From Gammaproteobacteria bacterium (lineage in GTDB: Bacteria > Pseudomonadota > Gammaproteobacteria > Eutrophobiales > Eutrophobiaceae), in NCBI GenBank assembly GCA_016193395.1, contig JACPSH010000003.1:1-60972 (forward strand): a stretch of 60,972 nt of DNA. Direction: 5' to 3'. Of the stretch, positions 16,933 through 26,980 are shown one piece after another. Position 1 is the stretch's first letter, and every line of letters begins with the position of its first letter. Position numbers and translations under genes: made by a program. Under the pieces are notes generated by a model. It was not told where the DNA came from, ran no database searches, and saw only the letters and a list, made by a program, of their open reading frames with translations.

Positions 16933-17544
16933 TCAGGCGGTTTTCTGCAACAGGGCCTCAACCTGGCGCAGATCGGCACGTTGCATGGGTTTGCCGTCAA
17001 TCGGACTCAACGGCCTGATGTTCTTCTGCATGGGGCTGAACACGATCAGTACGACCGGCGTCTGGCCGGCCAGAAAACGGTATGCCGGAAAGTCCCCCAC
17101 TTCGTTCTGGTTCAGCCTGAGCGTGCGTTCCGTGCTCTGGAACGGCACGCCTTGGTCGCCCAGGAAAAACGCAAGCTCCTCGACGCTGTCGCTGTAGAGA
17201 TGCAGCACGATCTCGGAATGCCGAGTTGCGTTTCCGGAGAGCACAGGGCCGACCAGCCGTGGCTCGAACTGTTTCAGGAATACCATGGCTTCCAGCGCCG
17301 TTCTCCGCAGGCTGTCCAGGGCCGCTGGCTGCGCGTCGCCCTGGAACAGGCGCTGGTAATCCGACAGCGCTTCTTCTATTTCATGATTGGACGGCATCAA
17401 TTTGTCGGGCCGGGCCCCGAGGCGGAGCGCGGCCTTGCGCTTTGCGACGAGATAGTCGGACACGCCGTCCACGGCGATGATCTTTGCCGCCAGTTGCGCG
17501 ATCTCCCTGCGCAATCGGTTTGCCGATTTGTCCGCCGCAGTCAA
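16933..17544 (-). CDS. Conserved nucleotidyltransferase-like protein
   Basis: 203 aa from a TTG at 17544, preceded by a G-rich run and 20 bp after the ponA stop. The longer reading to 17811 overlaps ponA and gives only arginine-rich shadow sequence. The core (YLVAKRKAALRLG, LPSNHEIEEALSDYQRLF, EPRLVGPVLSGNATRHSE, VHLYSDS-like strand) matches a conserved gammaproteobacterial family described as nucleotidyltransferase-like (recalled, not searched). Catalytic residues cannot be assigned. It lies between ponA and priA on the same strand. Confidence 0.75.
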   Translation of the reverse strand: MTAADKSANRLRREIAQLAAKIIAVDGVSDYLVAKRKAALRLGARPDKLMPSNHEIEEALSDYQRLFQGDAQPAALDSLRRTALEAMVFLKQFEPRLVGPVLSGNATRHSEIVLHLYSDSVEELAFFLGDQGVPFQSTERTLRLNQNEVGDFPAYRFLAGQTPVVLIVFSPMQKNIRPLSPIDGKPMQRADLRQVEALLQKTA

Positions 17545-17564
17545 TGGTTGGCCCCCCCGCTGGT

Positions 17565-20048
17565 TCAGAACAGGTCCTCGGTCCCGCGTCTCAAGTCTTC
17601 GCCCTGTTCCAGGGCGGCGCTTGGTCCCCCCGCTCCCTCTTCGGTCGAGGGCGCGGTGCCGGACTGAAACACTTCGAAAATCGCGTCCGGATCCCCTGCC
17701 TTGGCCAGGCTTCCGGTATGAGGGTCGATACGCACGTTGACGATGCCATCCGGGCGTTCCAGCGTCATCTCCGGGATATCCTGGAGGGCGATGCGCATGT
17801 ATTCGATCCACATCGGCAAGGCCGCACGCCCTCCGGTCTCGAGGTTGCCAAGCGGCTCGAAATTATCGAACCCCACCCAGGTGACTGTGACAATCCCGGG
17901 GTTGAACCCGGCAAACCAGGCGTCGCGCTGGTCATTCGTCGTGCCGGTCTTTCCGGACAGGTCGGATCGGTTCAATTCGAGCGCCCGGCGGCCCGTCCCG
18001 AATCTGATCACGTCGCGAGTCATTGAATCCATGATCCAGATGTTCTGCGCGTTTACGACGCGCGGTGCGATCCTGCGTGCCGGGCCGGCCGCGGTTGCAG
18101 GCGGCACCGGAGGTTCTGACTCCGGCGCGGCCGCGGGTTCCGCCGCCTGGGCGGAGGCCAGGCCCTGTTCCGCTTCGCCCGAGGCGCTTTCCGCCGGGAA
18201 CGCGCTCTCGCACTCGCGGCACACCGTCGACGGCGAACTGACGGATTTAATCTCGCCGGTGTCCGTCTCGACGCGTTCAATCAGATAAGGCTCCGTCAGG
18301 AAACCGCCGTTTGCGAATACGCCGTACGCCCTCGCCATCTGCAATGGCGAGACCGTGCCGCTGCCAAGCGCCAACGACAGGTTCTTCGGCAGGGTGTGGG
18401 GGTCGAAGCCGAACCGGGCGGCCTGCTCGAGGGCCCGCGGGACGCCGATCGCGTGCAGCAGGCGTATCGAAACGAGGTTCCGGGAGTGGGTCAGTGCCTC
18501 CCGGAGACGCGTCGGCCCGTAATACCTGCCGCTGTAGTTTTCCGGGCGCCACATCTCTTCCACGCCGGGATCCTCGAAGACCACGGGGGCATCATTGATG
18601 ATGCTGGCGGCGGTGAACCCCGCATCGAGGGCGGCGGAATAGATGAACGGCTTGAAACTCGATCCCGGCTGCCGCTGGGCCTGAACGGCGCGATTGAAAC
18701 TGCTCAGGCCAAAATCGAATCCCCCCACCAGGGCGAATATCGCCCCGTCATCCGGACGCAATGAAACCAGCGCGCCTTCCACCGCCGGCAACTGGCTCAA
18801 TCTCCAGCGTCCCTCTTCATCCTCGATGATCCGGACCACGTCGCCCCGGCGCACAACATCACCCGCGATCTTGGGTCCCGGGCCGCGCGCATTTTCGCTG
18901 ATGTACTTTCGCGCCCACTCGATGCCGGGCCATTCCAGGGCCACCAGTCCGACGCCACTCAGCCAGGCGGTGGCGGATTGCGATTGGACGTCGGTAATCA
19001 ACGCGGGATACAAGTCGCCGATGATTGCGGTTCCGCGCAGGAACCTTTCGAAGGTTCCGTCATCGACGGCGCCTTCGGCGAACTCAAGGTGCCGTTCCGG
19101 TCCGCGGTAACCGTGGCGCTGGTCGTAGTCGAGCAGGGCAACGCGCAGCGCGTGATTGGCCGCGGCCTGGTAGCGGTCATTGATCGTCGTGATGACGCGG
19201 TATCCGGCGCTGTAAGCGTCTTCGCCGTATTGATCGACGAGCTGCTGGCGCACCATCTCCGCGACATAGGGAGCCTCGACTTCGATATTCGGGCTATGCA
19301 GGCTGGCGGACAGCGGCTCGATGCTCGCGGCGTCATATTCATCCTTGCCGATCATCTCCAGTTCGAGCATCCGTCGCAGCACGTACTCGCGGCGTTGCAG
19401 CGCCCGTTGCGGGCTGCTGACCGGGTTCGTCGTCGATGGCGCCTTCGGCAGGCCGGCAAGCATGGCAATCTGCGCGAGATCGAGATCCCCGAGTTCACTG
19501 CCGTAATAAACCTGCGCCGCGGCGCCCACGCCGTATGCGCGTTGACCGAGATAGATCTTGTTAAGGTACAACTCGAGGATTTCATCCTTGCTCAATTCCC
19601 GCTCAATCTTCAACGCGAGGAAAATTTCGTTGAGCTTGCGCAGATAGGATTTTTCGCGACTGAGAAAGAAATTTCTCGCCACCTGCATTGTGATTGTACT
19701 TCCGCCCTGGGTCTTCTCGCCGGTCCGCGCGAGGTTGAGCGCCGCCCGCAGGATTCCCTGCCAGTCGACTCCTGGGTGCGCGAAGAAGCGATCGTCCTCC
19801 GCGGCGATGAAGGCGTCGACCATTTTCCGGGGCACTTCCGCGATCTTGAGCGGCTTGCGCCGCTTTTCGCCGAACTCGGAGATCAGCGACAGGTCGCGCG
19901 TGTAGACGCGCAGCGGGACCTGCATGTGGACGTCGCGAAGCGTCTCGATATCCGGAAGCTGCGGGATGATGTGTAGCGACAGGCCGGCGAGCGTAATCGC
20001 ACCCACCACGAACACAGAAAGGACCAGGCTGAACAGGAACCTCAACAT
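17565..20048 (-). CDS. mrcA: Penicillin-binding protein 1A (bifunctional peptidoglycan synthase)
   Basis: 827 aa. One N-terminal transmembrane segment (about 5-30), then the GT51 glycosyltransferase domain (AAEDDRFFAHPGVDW, QGGSTITMQVARNFFLS, KIYLGQRAYGVGAAA), an OB-like insert and the transpeptidase domain with SSFKPF (serine nucleophile), SRN and KTGTTND. It polymerises and cross-links peptidoglycan. An Ala/Pro/Glu-rich insertion (about 625-665) is unusual but lies in a variable loop. It is divergent from pilM, as in Pseudomonas-type genomes. Confidence 0.96.
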   Translation of the reverse strand: MLRFLFSLVLSVFVVGAITLAGLSLHIIPQLPDIETLRDVHMQVPLRVYTRDLSLISEFGEKRRKPLKIAEVPRKMVDAFIAAEDDRFFAHPGVDWQGILRAALNLARTGEKTQGGSTITMQVARNFFLSREKSYLRKLNEIFLALKIERELSKDEILELYLNKIYLGQRAYGVGAAAQVYYGSELGDLDLAQIAMLAGLPKAPSTTNPVSSPQRALQRREYVLRRMLELEMIGKDEYDAASIEPLSASLHSPNIEVEAPYVAEMVRQQLVDQYGEDAYSAGYRVITTINDRYQAAANHALRVALLDYDQRHGYRGPERHLEFAEGAVDDGTFERFLRGTAIIGDLYPALITDVQSQSATAWLSGVGLVALEWPGIEWARKYISENARGPGPKIAGDVVRRGDVVRIIEDEEGRWRLSQLPAVEGALVSLRPDDGAIFALVGGFDFGLSSFNRAVQAQRQPGSSFKPFIYSAALDAGFTAASIINDAPVVFEDPGVEEMWRPENYSGRYYGPTRLREALTHSRNLVSIRLLHAIGVPRALEQAARFGFDPHTLPKNLSLALGSGTVSPLQMARAYGVFANGGFLTEPYLIERVETDTGEIKSVSSPSTVCRECESAFPAESASGEAEQGLASAQAAEPAAAPESEPPVPPATAAGPARRIAPRVVNAQNIWIMDSMTRDVIRFGTGRRALELNRSDLSGKTGTTNDQRDAWFAGFNPGIVTVTWVGFDNFEPLGNLETGGRAALPMWIEYMRIALQDIPEMTLERPDGIVNVRIDPHTGSLAKAGDPDAIFEVFQSGTAPSTEEGAGGPSAALEQGEDLRRGTEDLF

Positions 20049-20171
20049 CTTGTGTAGTTTATGCGATCTGCACCCAACATGTGCCTTTCAGGGAGAAAAC
20101 TTGTCAATTCAAATCGAATTTTGCAACTTCAACAGTTAGACGGCAATTTTCCAAAAATTCATTGACGGTCG

Positions 20172-20199
20172 TTGCGGAAAGAAGTTAATGTTCTATTAT
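20172..20199 (+). promoter_or_regulatory. Candidate promoter of the pilMNOPQ operon
   Basis: TTGCGG (20172-20177) and TATTAT (20194-20199) are spaced by 16 bp, with an AT-rich upstream stretch. The predicted start is about 35 bases before the pilM GTG. The -35 match is weak (3/6), the -10 is 5/6. Confidence 0.4.
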
Positions 20200-20239
20200 A
20201 TGAAAGGCAGATAACTCACCACATTCAAAGGAAAAACGC

Positions 20240-21301
20240 GTGTTTCTATTCACGAAAAAATCGACCCCCGTGCTGGGAATCGATATCAGTGCGACAGCAA
20301 TAAAGCTGCTCGAACTGGGCCGAGCCGGCAATAGATATCGTGTGGAAAGTTACGCGGTGGAGCCGCTGCCGGCGAATTCGGTGGTCGACAAAAATATAGC
20401 CGATGTGCAGGTGGTCGGCGAGGCCGTGGGCCGGGCGGTGAAGAAGTCGGGCTCGAAACTGAAAACCGCGGCTGCGGCGGTCGCGGGATCCTCCGTCATC
20501 ACCAAGATCATCGAGATGCCGGCGAACCTGTCCGACTCGGATCTCGAGAACCAGATTCAGGCGGAAGCGGACCAGTACATTCCGTTCCCGCTCGACGAGG
20601 TCGCCCTGGATTTCGAGGTGGTCGGCCCGAACGCCGCCAACCCGGAACGGGTGGACGTGCTTCTCGCCGCGTCGCGCAGCGAGAACGTGGACGTGAGGGT
20701 CGGCGCGCTGAGCGTCGGCGGGTTGACGGCGAAGGTCATCGACATCGAGGCCTTTTCGCTGGAAAACACCGTGAAACTGATCGCGCAGGACCAGCTCGGC
20801 GGCGGCGAGGAAATGATCATCGCCCTTGCCGACATCGGTTCCACAGTCACCACATTCAGCGTGTTCGAGAAAATGAAAATCATCTATTCGCGCGAACAGC
20901 AATTCGGGGGCGCGCAACTGACCGAGGACATCCAGCGCCGATACGGCCTTTCCTATGAAGAGGCGGGGCTGGCAAAGAAGCAGGGCGGCCTGCCGGACAA
21001 CTATGTGCCGGAAGTCCTCGAGCCCTTCAAGGAAAACATGACTCAGCAGATCAGCCGCGCGCAGCAATTCTTCTTTTCGTCCAGCCAGATTCCGACCATC
21101 GATCGACTGTTGCTGGCCGGAGGCTGCGCCTCGATAGAAGGCATCGCGGAACTGATTGAATCGAAGATTGGCATCCCGACGATGATCGCCAATCCTTTCG
21201 CGAACATGTCCGTATCATCGCGCGTACCGGCGCAAAGCCTGAGCAATGACGCCCCGGCGCTGATGATAGCTTGCGGACTGGCCCTGAGGGGGTTCGACTG
21301 A
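20240..21301 (+). CDS. pilM: Type IV pilus assembly protein PilM
   Basis: 353 aa, starting at GTG 20240 with AAAGGA 7 bases upstream. An actin-like cytoplasmic protein (LGIDISATAIKLLEL, ADIGSTVTTFSVF, LLLAGGCASIEG) that binds the N-terminal tail of PilN and couples it to the rest of the alignment complex. First gene of the operon; its stop overlaps the pilN ATG. Confidence 0.96.
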   Translation: MFLFTKKSTPVLGIDISATAIKLLELGRAGNRYRVESYAVEPLPANSVVDKNIADVQVVGEAVGRAVKKSGSKLKTAAAAVAGSSVITKIIEMPANLSDSDLENQIQAEADQYIPFPLDEVALDFEVVGPNAANPERVDVLLAASRSENVDVRVGALSVGGLTAKVIDIEAFSLENTVKLIAQDQLGGGEEMIIALADIGSTVTTFSVFEKMKIIYSREQQFGGAQLTEDIQRRYGLSYEEAGLAKKQGGLPDNYVPEVLEPFKENMTQQISRAQQFFFSSSQIPTIDRLLLAGGCASIEGIAELIESKIGIPTMIANPFANMSVSSRVPAQSLSNDAPALMIACGLALRGFD

Positions 21302-21867
21302 TGGCGCATATAAATCTACTGCCCTGGCGTGAAGAACTCCGCAAGGAGAAGCAGAAGGAATTCGGCATACGCATCGGCGCCTTTGCGGTGCTTGCCGTCG
21401 TCGTCGTAGGTGTAGTGCATATCTATCACGTCAATCTCATTGCATACCAGCAGTCGCGCAACAAGTTTTTGGAAACGAAAATCACCGACCTGGACAAGAA
21501 GATCAAGGAGATTGAGGCGCTGGAAAAGGAGCGGCAGCGGTTGATTGACCGGATCCGGGCGATTGAGAGCCTGCAGAGCAACCGGCCGCTGGTCGTCCGG
21601 TTTTTTGACGAGTTGATCGCCAGCCTGCCGGAAGGCGTGAGCGTCACGAAGGTTGAACAGCAAGGCGACGGGATAACCATCAACGGAGAGGCGCAGTCCA
21701 ATGCGCGCGTATCGTCTTTCATGCGCAACCTGGAATCCTCCGAGTGGCTGAAGGATCCGCAACTGGACATCATTCAAAGCAAGAGCACCAGTGGAACGCA
21801 CATCAGCAGCTTCACGCTTCGTTTCAAACAGGTAATCCCGAAGGCGGAAGGGGAAGAAGACGCATGA
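21301..21867 (+). CDS. pilN: Type IV pilus assembly protein PilN
   Basis: 188 aa. The conserved PilM-binding INLLPWREE tail (residues 4-12) precedes a transmembrane helix (about 26-46), a coiled coil (KITDLDKKIKEIEALEKERQ) and a ferredoxin-like periplasmic domain. It dimerises with PilO in the inner membrane. Start overlaps the pilM stop by one base, its end overlaps pilO by 4 bp. Confidence 0.95.
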   Translation: MAHINLLPWREELRKEKQKEFGIRIGAFAVLAVVVVGVVHIYHVNLIAYQQSRNKFLETKITDLDKKIKEIEALEKERQRLIDRIRAIESLQSNRPLVVRFFDELIASLPEGVSVTKVEQQGDGITINGEAQSNARVSSFMRNLESSEWLKDPQLDIIQSKSTSGTHISSFTLRFKQVIPKAEGEEDA

Positions 21868-22454
21868 GCTTTGCCGACGATCTCAAGAATCTAGACCCAA
21901 ATAATCCGGGAAGGTGGCCATTCGCGGTCCAGATGCTGGCCGGGGCCGTGTTATGCGGACTGCTCCTGTTTGTCGGCTGGAATTTTGACGTGAAAAACCA
22001 GCGCGCCGAACTTGCCAAGGTGGAATCCAAGGAAGCAGACCTGCGCAAGACTTTCGAAGACAAGCAGAAGAAGGTGGCCAACCTGGATGACCTCCGCGAA
22101 CAGATGAAGGAGATGGAACAGTCGTTCGGTGAAATGGTGCGGCAACTCCCCAACAAGACCGAGGTGGCTGCCCTGCTCGTCGATATCTCGCAGACCGGGC
22201 TCGCGGCGGGACTGGAATTCCAGTTGTTCGAGCCAAAGAGCGAGCGCCAGGCGGAGTTCTACGTTGAACTGCCAATCAACCTGAAGATGACGGGCACTTA
22301 CCACCAGTTCGGTCTGTTCGTCAGCGGCATTGCCGCGCTTCCGCGCATCGTGACTACCCACAATATCAGCATCTCCTCCAAGAAGGCCGGCGGGACCCTC
22401 GAAATGACCGCTGTGGCCAAGACCTATCGCGCGCTCGAAGAAGAAGAGGGATGA
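21864..22454 (+). CDS. pilO: Type IV pilus assembly protein PilO
   Basis: 196 aa from the ATG at 21864 (ATGA overlap with pilN). A short cytosolic N-terminus (MSFADDLKNLDPNNPGRWP) leads into a transmembrane helix (about 22-42), a coiled coil and a periplasmic domain (FYVELPINLKMTGTYHQFGLF). It pairs with PilN and contacts PilP. Confidence 0.95.
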   Translation: MSFADDLKNLDPNNPGRWPFAVQMLAGAVLCGLLLFVGWNFDVKNQRAELAKVESKEADLRKTFEDKQKKVANLDDLREQMKEMEQSFGEMVRQLPNKTEVAALLVDISQTGLAAGLEFQLFEPKSERQAEFYVELPINLKMTGTYHQFGLFVSGIAALPRIVTTHNISISSKKAGGTLEMTAVAKTYRALEEEEG

Positions 22455-22458
22455 AGCG

Positions 22459-23019
22459 ATGACGATTTCCAATGCAGGTATGCGTGCGTGGTCGGCAGCG
22501 GCGACCCTGATTTTGCTGCTCACCGGGTGCGTGTCCAAGGGCATGGGCGACCTGGAGGACTACACGAAGGAAGTGCTGGCGCGCAAGGGCGGGCGGATTG
22601 AACCGCCTCCGGAAATCAAGCCGTACGAGCCGTATGCGTACAAGTCCGCTGATGCGAGCGCCCGCGATCCGTTCGAGCCCTTCTACCAGGTGCGCAAGAC
22701 GGAAACCAGCGAAGTCGCCGATACCGGTTTGAGCAAGGAACTGGAACAGGAAATCAAGAATCGCAACCGCGAGGAGCTCGAGCGGTTTGAGCTGGACAGC
22801 CTGAAAATGGTGGGGACGATTCAGAACGACGATGAGAACTGGGCGGTCATCGCTGATCCGGCCGGGGTCGTGCACAGGGTCAAAGTGGGCAACTACATGG
22901 GACGGAATATCGGCAAGGTCGTGAATATCTTCGAGGACAAGATCGAGCTGCGCGAGATTGTGCAAAACTCGCAGGGAAAGTGGGAAGAGCGACAGGCCGC
23001 CGTTGCGTTAGTGGAATAA
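22459..23019 (+). CDS. pilP: Type IV pilus lipoprotein PilP
   Basis: 186 aa. Lipobox LLTGC gives a lipidated cysteine near residue 23. The extended N-terminal region and the C-terminal beta domain (LKMVGTI ... VHRVKVGNYMGRNIGKV) are typical. It links PilN/PilO at the inner membrane to the secretin PilQ. Confidence 0.95.
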   Translation: MTISNAGMRAWSAAATLILLLTGCVSKGMGDLEDYTKEVLARKGGRIEPPPEIKPYEPYAYKSADASARDPFEPFYQVRKTETSEVADTGLSKELEQEIKNRNREELERFELDSLKMVGTIQNDDENWAVIADPAGVVHRVKVGNYMGRNIGKVVNIFEDKIELREIVQNSQGKWEERQAAVALVE

Positions 23020-23038
23020 ATTCGATGGGGAAAAACAC

Positions 23039-25174
23039 ATGATTCAGACAAGGCAAGACATCTCTTTCTCTCTGATTTCGGGATTGGGCAGTCTCCGAAG
23101 CCGCCCGGGAGGCGTCGTTTTATCGTTCCTCCTGCTTTTCGGACCGTGCGCGTCCGCCGGTGCGGTCACGCTGGACGGGGTCAGTTTCTCGGCCCTGCCC
23201 GGAGACCGCGTCCAGGTGCGTATGCAGTTCTCCGAGGCGCTGCCGGAGAAACCGGTCAACTTCACCATCGATAATCCTGCGCGTATCGCGATCGATCTTC
23301 CGGGCGTCGGCCTGAATCTGGAGGAGAAGAGCCAGGCCATCGGAATCGGCATGGCCCACAGCCTCGCCGCGGTGGAGGCAGCGGGACGCACGCGCGTCGT
23401 CGTCAATCTGGTGCGGCCGGTGTCCTACGACCTCGACATGGACGGTAACGCGGTGGTGCTGACGCTGGGTACGGGCGTTGGCGCCACGCAGGCGCCTACC
23501 GTAGCCGCCGCAATGCCGGCCGAGGGCCGTACGGCGAGGGTGGAGGATATCGATTTCCGCCGTGGCGACGGCGGTGAGGGAAGGATCATCATTACATTGT
23601 CTGATCCGTCGATCGGCGTGAACATGGGCCAGGAGGCGGGGCAGATAGTCGTGGATTTCTTTTCGGCATCCCTGCCTTCCGAACTGGATCGCCGGCTGGA
23701 TGTGGTTGACTTCGCCACGCCGGTCAAGGAAATCGACACCTCCGCCACGGCCGGCGGCGCACGCATGGTGATTACAACCACGACTGAACAGTACGACCAC
23801 CTTGCCTACCAGTCGGACAATATCTTCACGATCGAGGTCCGCCCCCTGTCGCAGGAGCAGCAGGAAGAGCTCAAGAAATCCAAATTCGGTTTCACGGGCG
23901 AAAGGCTGTCGCTGAACTTCCAGGACATCGAGGTGCGCGCGGTGCTGCAGCTCATTGCGGACTTTACCGGGCTCAACCTCGTGGCGAGCGACTCTGTCAC
24001 CGGGCACGTAACGCTGCGGCTCAAGAACGTGCCGTGGGACCAGGCGCTCGACATCATACTCAAGGCGCGCGGTCTCGGCATGCGCCAGGCGGGCAACGTC
24101 ATGATGGTTGCGCCGCAGGGCGAGATCGCGGCTCGCGAGAAGCTGGAACTGGAATCGCAGAAGCAGGTGGAGGAGCTTGCCCCCCTGCGGACCGAGTTCG
24201 TGCAGATCAATTACGCGAAGGCCTCCGATCTGGCGAACCTGATTCGGACTGAGCAGAACAACCTCCTCTCGGAACGTGGCAATGTGTCCATCGATGAGCG
24301 CACCAATACGCTGATCATCCAGGACGTCTCGGCGAGCCTGGAAGCCATCCGCGACATGGTGGCGAAGCTGGACATCCCGGTGCGCCAGGTCCTGATCGAG
24401 TCGCGCATCGTGAATGCCGATGAAAGCTTCACCAAGGATCTCGGCGTGCGCTTCGGCGTGGGCAAACGCAGCGGCGATTTCTTTGATGGCACCGAGCCGG
24501 TCACGGACGTCGTCGTCGGCGGCAATCTGGGAGGTGGTGTAGTCACCCCGGATGCCGGACCCACCGGGTTCGACGTGGGCGGAACCGAAGGCCTGATGGT
24601 CAACCTGCCGGTTCCGGGTGCAACCAGCACCTTCGGCCTGCTGGTCGGCAAGATCGGCACGTTCCTGCTGCAGCTCGAGTTGTCAGCCTTGCTCTCGGAA
24701 GGGCGCGGCGAGGAAATCGCGAGCCCGAAGGTCATCACCGCAAACCAGCGCGAGGCGACCATCGAGTCGGGTATTGAAATTCCGTACCAGCAGGCGACTT
24801 CCAGCGGCGCAACGTCCGTTTCGTTCAAGAAGGCCGTGTTGGCCCTGCGCGTCACGCCGCAAATCACGCCCGATAATCGCGTACTGCTCGACTTGCAGGT
24901 GAACCAGGACACGCGCGGCGCCCCCGACGTATTGGGCGTGCCCCCGATCAACACGCGTACCGTGAGCACCCAGGTGCTCGTGGATGACGGCGAGACCGTC
25001 GTGCTGGGTGGCATCTACAACCAGACCGATCGGAATTCCCTCGACAAGACGCCGTTCTTCGGCGATTTGCCGGTGCTCGGATGGCTGTTCAAGAAGAACC
25101 GCGTGGAACGCTCCCGCACCGAGCTGCTGATATTCGTGACACCCAAGATACTCAAGGAAAATCTGAGCATTTAG
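23039..25174 (+). CDS. pilQ: Type IV pilus secretin PilQ
   Basis: 711 aa. A signal peptide (about 1-42, with an extended basic N-terminus) is followed by two AMIN domains (about 45-250) that bind peptidoglycan. Then come the secretin/STN domain (LSLNFQDIEVRAVLQLIADF) and N1 domain, and the C-terminal secretin beta-barrel (VLIESRIV, ISPKVITANQREA-type core, GETVVLGGIY). It forms the outer-membrane pore for pilus exit. Last pil gene, followed by a strong terminator. Confidence 0.96.
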   Translation: MIQTRQDISFSLISGLGSLRSRPGGVVLSFLLLFGPCASAGAVTLDGVSFSALPGDRVQVRMQFSEALPEKPVNFTIDNPARIAIDLPGVGLNLEEKSQAIGIGMAHSLAAVEAAGRTRVVVNLVRPVSYDLDMDGNAVVLTLGTGVGATQAPTVAAAMPAEGRTARVEDIDFRRGDGGEGRIIITLSDPSIGVNMGQEAGQIVVDFFSASLPSELDRRLDVVDFATPVKEIDTSATAGGARMVITTTTEQYDHLAYQSDNIFTIEVRPLSQEQQEELKKSKFGFTGERLSLNFQDIEVRAVLQLIADFTGLNLVASDSVTGHVTLRLKNVPWDQALDIILKARGLGMRQAGNVMMVAPQGEIAAREKLELESQKQVEELAPLRTEFVQINYAKASDLANLIRTEQNNLLSERGNVSIDERTNTLIIQDVSASLEAIRDMVAKLDIPVRQVLIESRIVNADESFTKDLGVRFGVGKRSGDFFDGTEPVTDVVVGGNLGGGVVTPDAGPTGFDVGGTEGLMVNLPVPGATSTFGLLVGKIGTFLLQLELSALLSEGRGEEIASPKVITANQREATIESGIEIPYQQATSSGATSVSFKKAVLALRVTPQITPDNRVLLDLQVNQDTRGAPDVLGVPPINTRTVSTQVLVDDGETVVLGGIYNQTDRNSLDKTPFFGDLPVLGWLFKKNRVERSRTELLIFVTPKILKENLSI

Positions 25175-25198
25175 CGTCCTTCTCACCAGTGACACCCA

Positions 25199-25226
25199 GG
25201 TGCGGCCCGTGCCGCACCTTTTTTTT
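25199..25226 (+). terminator. Intrinsic terminator after pilQ
   Basis: An 8-bp perfect stem GGTGCGGC/GCCGCACC (25199-25206 and 25211-25218) with loop CCGT is followed by eight T. It lies 25 bp after the pilQ stop and separates pilMNOPQ from aroK-aroB-dgt. Confidence 0.93.
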
Positions 25227-25319
25227 GCCTGCGATCCGGACCGGCGCCCGTAAGCGCCGGGCCGCCCCTGCCGGGAGGGCTGTACCGCGTGTTGAAGAGC
25301 ATCGGCGCGTGCTTATAAC

Positions 25320-25898
25320 ATGAGCGGCCCGCATTGCCCGATTCACCGGAGCCACACCGGACAGCCAGCCGTGTCCCGCGAATCAAACATATTCCTGATA
25401 GGACCCATGGGAGCGGGCAAATCCACAATCGGCCGACACCTGGCCGCGGTGACCGGCAAGCGCTTTCTGGACACGGACAAGGAGATCGAGCGCAACACGG
25501 GTGCCGAGATCGATCTGATTTTCGAACTGGAGGGCGAGCCGGGCTTTCGCAAGCGCGAGTCGCGCGTCCTCGAACAACTGGCCGCCATGAAAGGAATCGT
25601 CCTGGCAACCGGGGGCGGAGCCATTCTGGAGCCGGATAACCGCGCGTTGCTCAAGCACGAGGGGATCGTCGTGTATCTCACTGCCGCCCCGGAAATCCTG
25701 GTGAAGCGTACCGCGCGCGACAAGAAGCGGCCGTTATTGCAAACGGACGATCGCCTCACCCGCATCCGCGAACTGCTGAACGATCGGGAGCCGATATACC
25801 GCGAACTGGCGGACGTGATCATCGATACCGGACGCTGCACCGTGCGCCGCGCCGTCGACCAGATCTGCAAGGAGCTCGACGAAGCATGCGCGAAATAA
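25320..25898 (+). CDS. aroK: Shikimate kinase
   Basis: 192 aa from the ATG at 25320, or 175 aa from a GTG at 25371 that begins right before the conserved core; neither start has a clear ribosome-binding site. Walker A is GPMGAGKSTIG, the shikimate-binding residues lie in DTDKEIER and GEPGFRKRE, and GGG near LATGGGAI is conserved. It phosphorylates shikimate in chorismate synthesis. Its end overlaps aroB by 13 bp. Confidence 0.95.
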   Translation: MSGPHCPIHRSHTGQPAVSRESNIFLIGPMGAGKSTIGRHLAAVTGKRFLDTDKEIERNTGAEIDLIFELEGEPGFRKRESRVLEQLAAMKGIVLATGGGAILEPDNRALLKHEGIVVYLTAAPEILVKRTARDKKRPLLQTDDRLTRIRELLNDREPIYRELADVIIDTGRCTVRRAVDQICKELDEACAK

Positions 25899-26980
25899 CC
25901 GTCAATCTCGGGGATCGGAGCTATCCGATCCGGGTCGGCCATGGCCTGCTCGATTCGACGCAGGCCTTGGCCGGACTGATCGCCGCGCCGCGCGTGCTGG
26001 TCGTCACCAACTCGGTCGTGGCGCCGCTCTACCTGCCGCGGGTCATGCAGGTCCTGCAGTCCTGGGCGCCCGAATCGCACATCATGCCCGATGGCGAGCA
26101 ATACAAGACCCTCGAAGTCATGAACGGGATCATCACCCGCCTGCTCGAGCGTGGATTCGGACGGGACTCCTGCCTGATCGCGCTCGGCGGGGGCGTAGTC
26201 GGCGACATCACGGGGTTTGCGGCCGCCACCTATCAGCGGGGGATCCAGTACGTCCAGGTGCCGACGACCCTGCTGGCGCAGGTGGATTCCTCGGTGGGCG
26301 GCAAGACGGCGGTCAACCATCCGCTCGGAAAGAACATGATCGGCGCCTTCCACCAGCCGGCCGGCGTGATCGCGGATACTTCGACGCTGGCGACCCTGCC
26401 GCGGAGGGAGTTGAGCGCCGGGATGGCCGAGGTCATCAAGTACGGCCTGATCGCGGATGCGGAGTTCTTCGCCTGGCTGGAGCGGGAGATGGATGCGCTC
26501 ATGAAACTGGCGCCCGAGGCGCTCGAGTACGCCATCGAGACATCCTGCCGCATCAAGGCGCGGGTCGTCGAGATCGACGAGCGCGAGAGCGGTCTGCGTG
26601 CCATCCTCAATCTCGGCCACACCGTCGGCCATGCCATCGAAACGGCTCTCGATTACGGGGAATGGCTGCACGGTGAGGCCGTCGCGGTGGGCATGCTGAT
26701 GGCCGCCGATCTGTCCTGCCGCGGGCAGGGCCTGGATCCCGAAGTGCCCGCGCGGCTCCGTGCCCTGTTGCAGCGGGCCGGCCTTCCGGTCGAGGCCCCT
26801 TCCGGCATAGGTCAGGATCGCCTCCGGCAATTGATGAACGTCGACAAGAAGACGCGCTCGGGGCGGCTGCGGCTCGTATTGCTCAGGCGGCTGGGTGAGG
26901 CCATCGTCACGGACGATGTGGACGAGCACCGGCTGCATGAGTCGATGGGCAGATTCCTGCCCGGGAGCGGGCGGAACTGA
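25886..26980 (+). CDS. aroB: 3-dehydroquinate synthase
   Basis: 364 aa. Converts DAHP to 3-dehydroquinate with NAD and a divalent metal. [20 protein letters not shown], the [20 protein letters not shown] segment and metal ligands ([18 protein letters not shown]) are intact. Start overlaps aroK, stop overlaps dgt by one base. Confidence 0.97.
   Translation: MREITVNLGDRSYPIRVGHGLLDSTQALAGLIAAPRVLVVTNSVVAPLYLPRVMQVLQSWAPESHIMPDGEQYKTLEVMNGIITRLLERGFGRDSCLIALGGGVVGDITGFAAATYQRGIQYVQVPTTLLAQVDSSVGGKTAVNHPLGKNMIGAFHQPAGVIADTSTLATLPRRELSAGMAEVIKYGLIADAEFFAWLEREMDALMKLAPEALEYAIETSCRIKARVVEIDERESGLRAILNLGHTVGHAIETALDYGEWLHGEAVAVGMLMAADLSCRGQGLDPEVPARLRALLQRAGLPVEAPSGIGQDRLRQLMNVDKKTRSGRLRLVLLRRLGEAIVTDDVDEHRLHESMGRFLPGSGRN

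Noticed and set aside
16933-17811. 292-aa reading of the nucleotidyltransferase-like gene
   Set aside because: The first 89 residues are arginine/glycine-rich shadow of ponA; the conserved part begins at the TTG at 17544.
20162-20177. Sigma-54 promoter before pilM (TTGACGGTCGTTGCGG)
   Set aside because: The GA and GC pairs have 8 bases between them instead of 10, and the GG is missing, so it does not fit the -24/-12 consensus.
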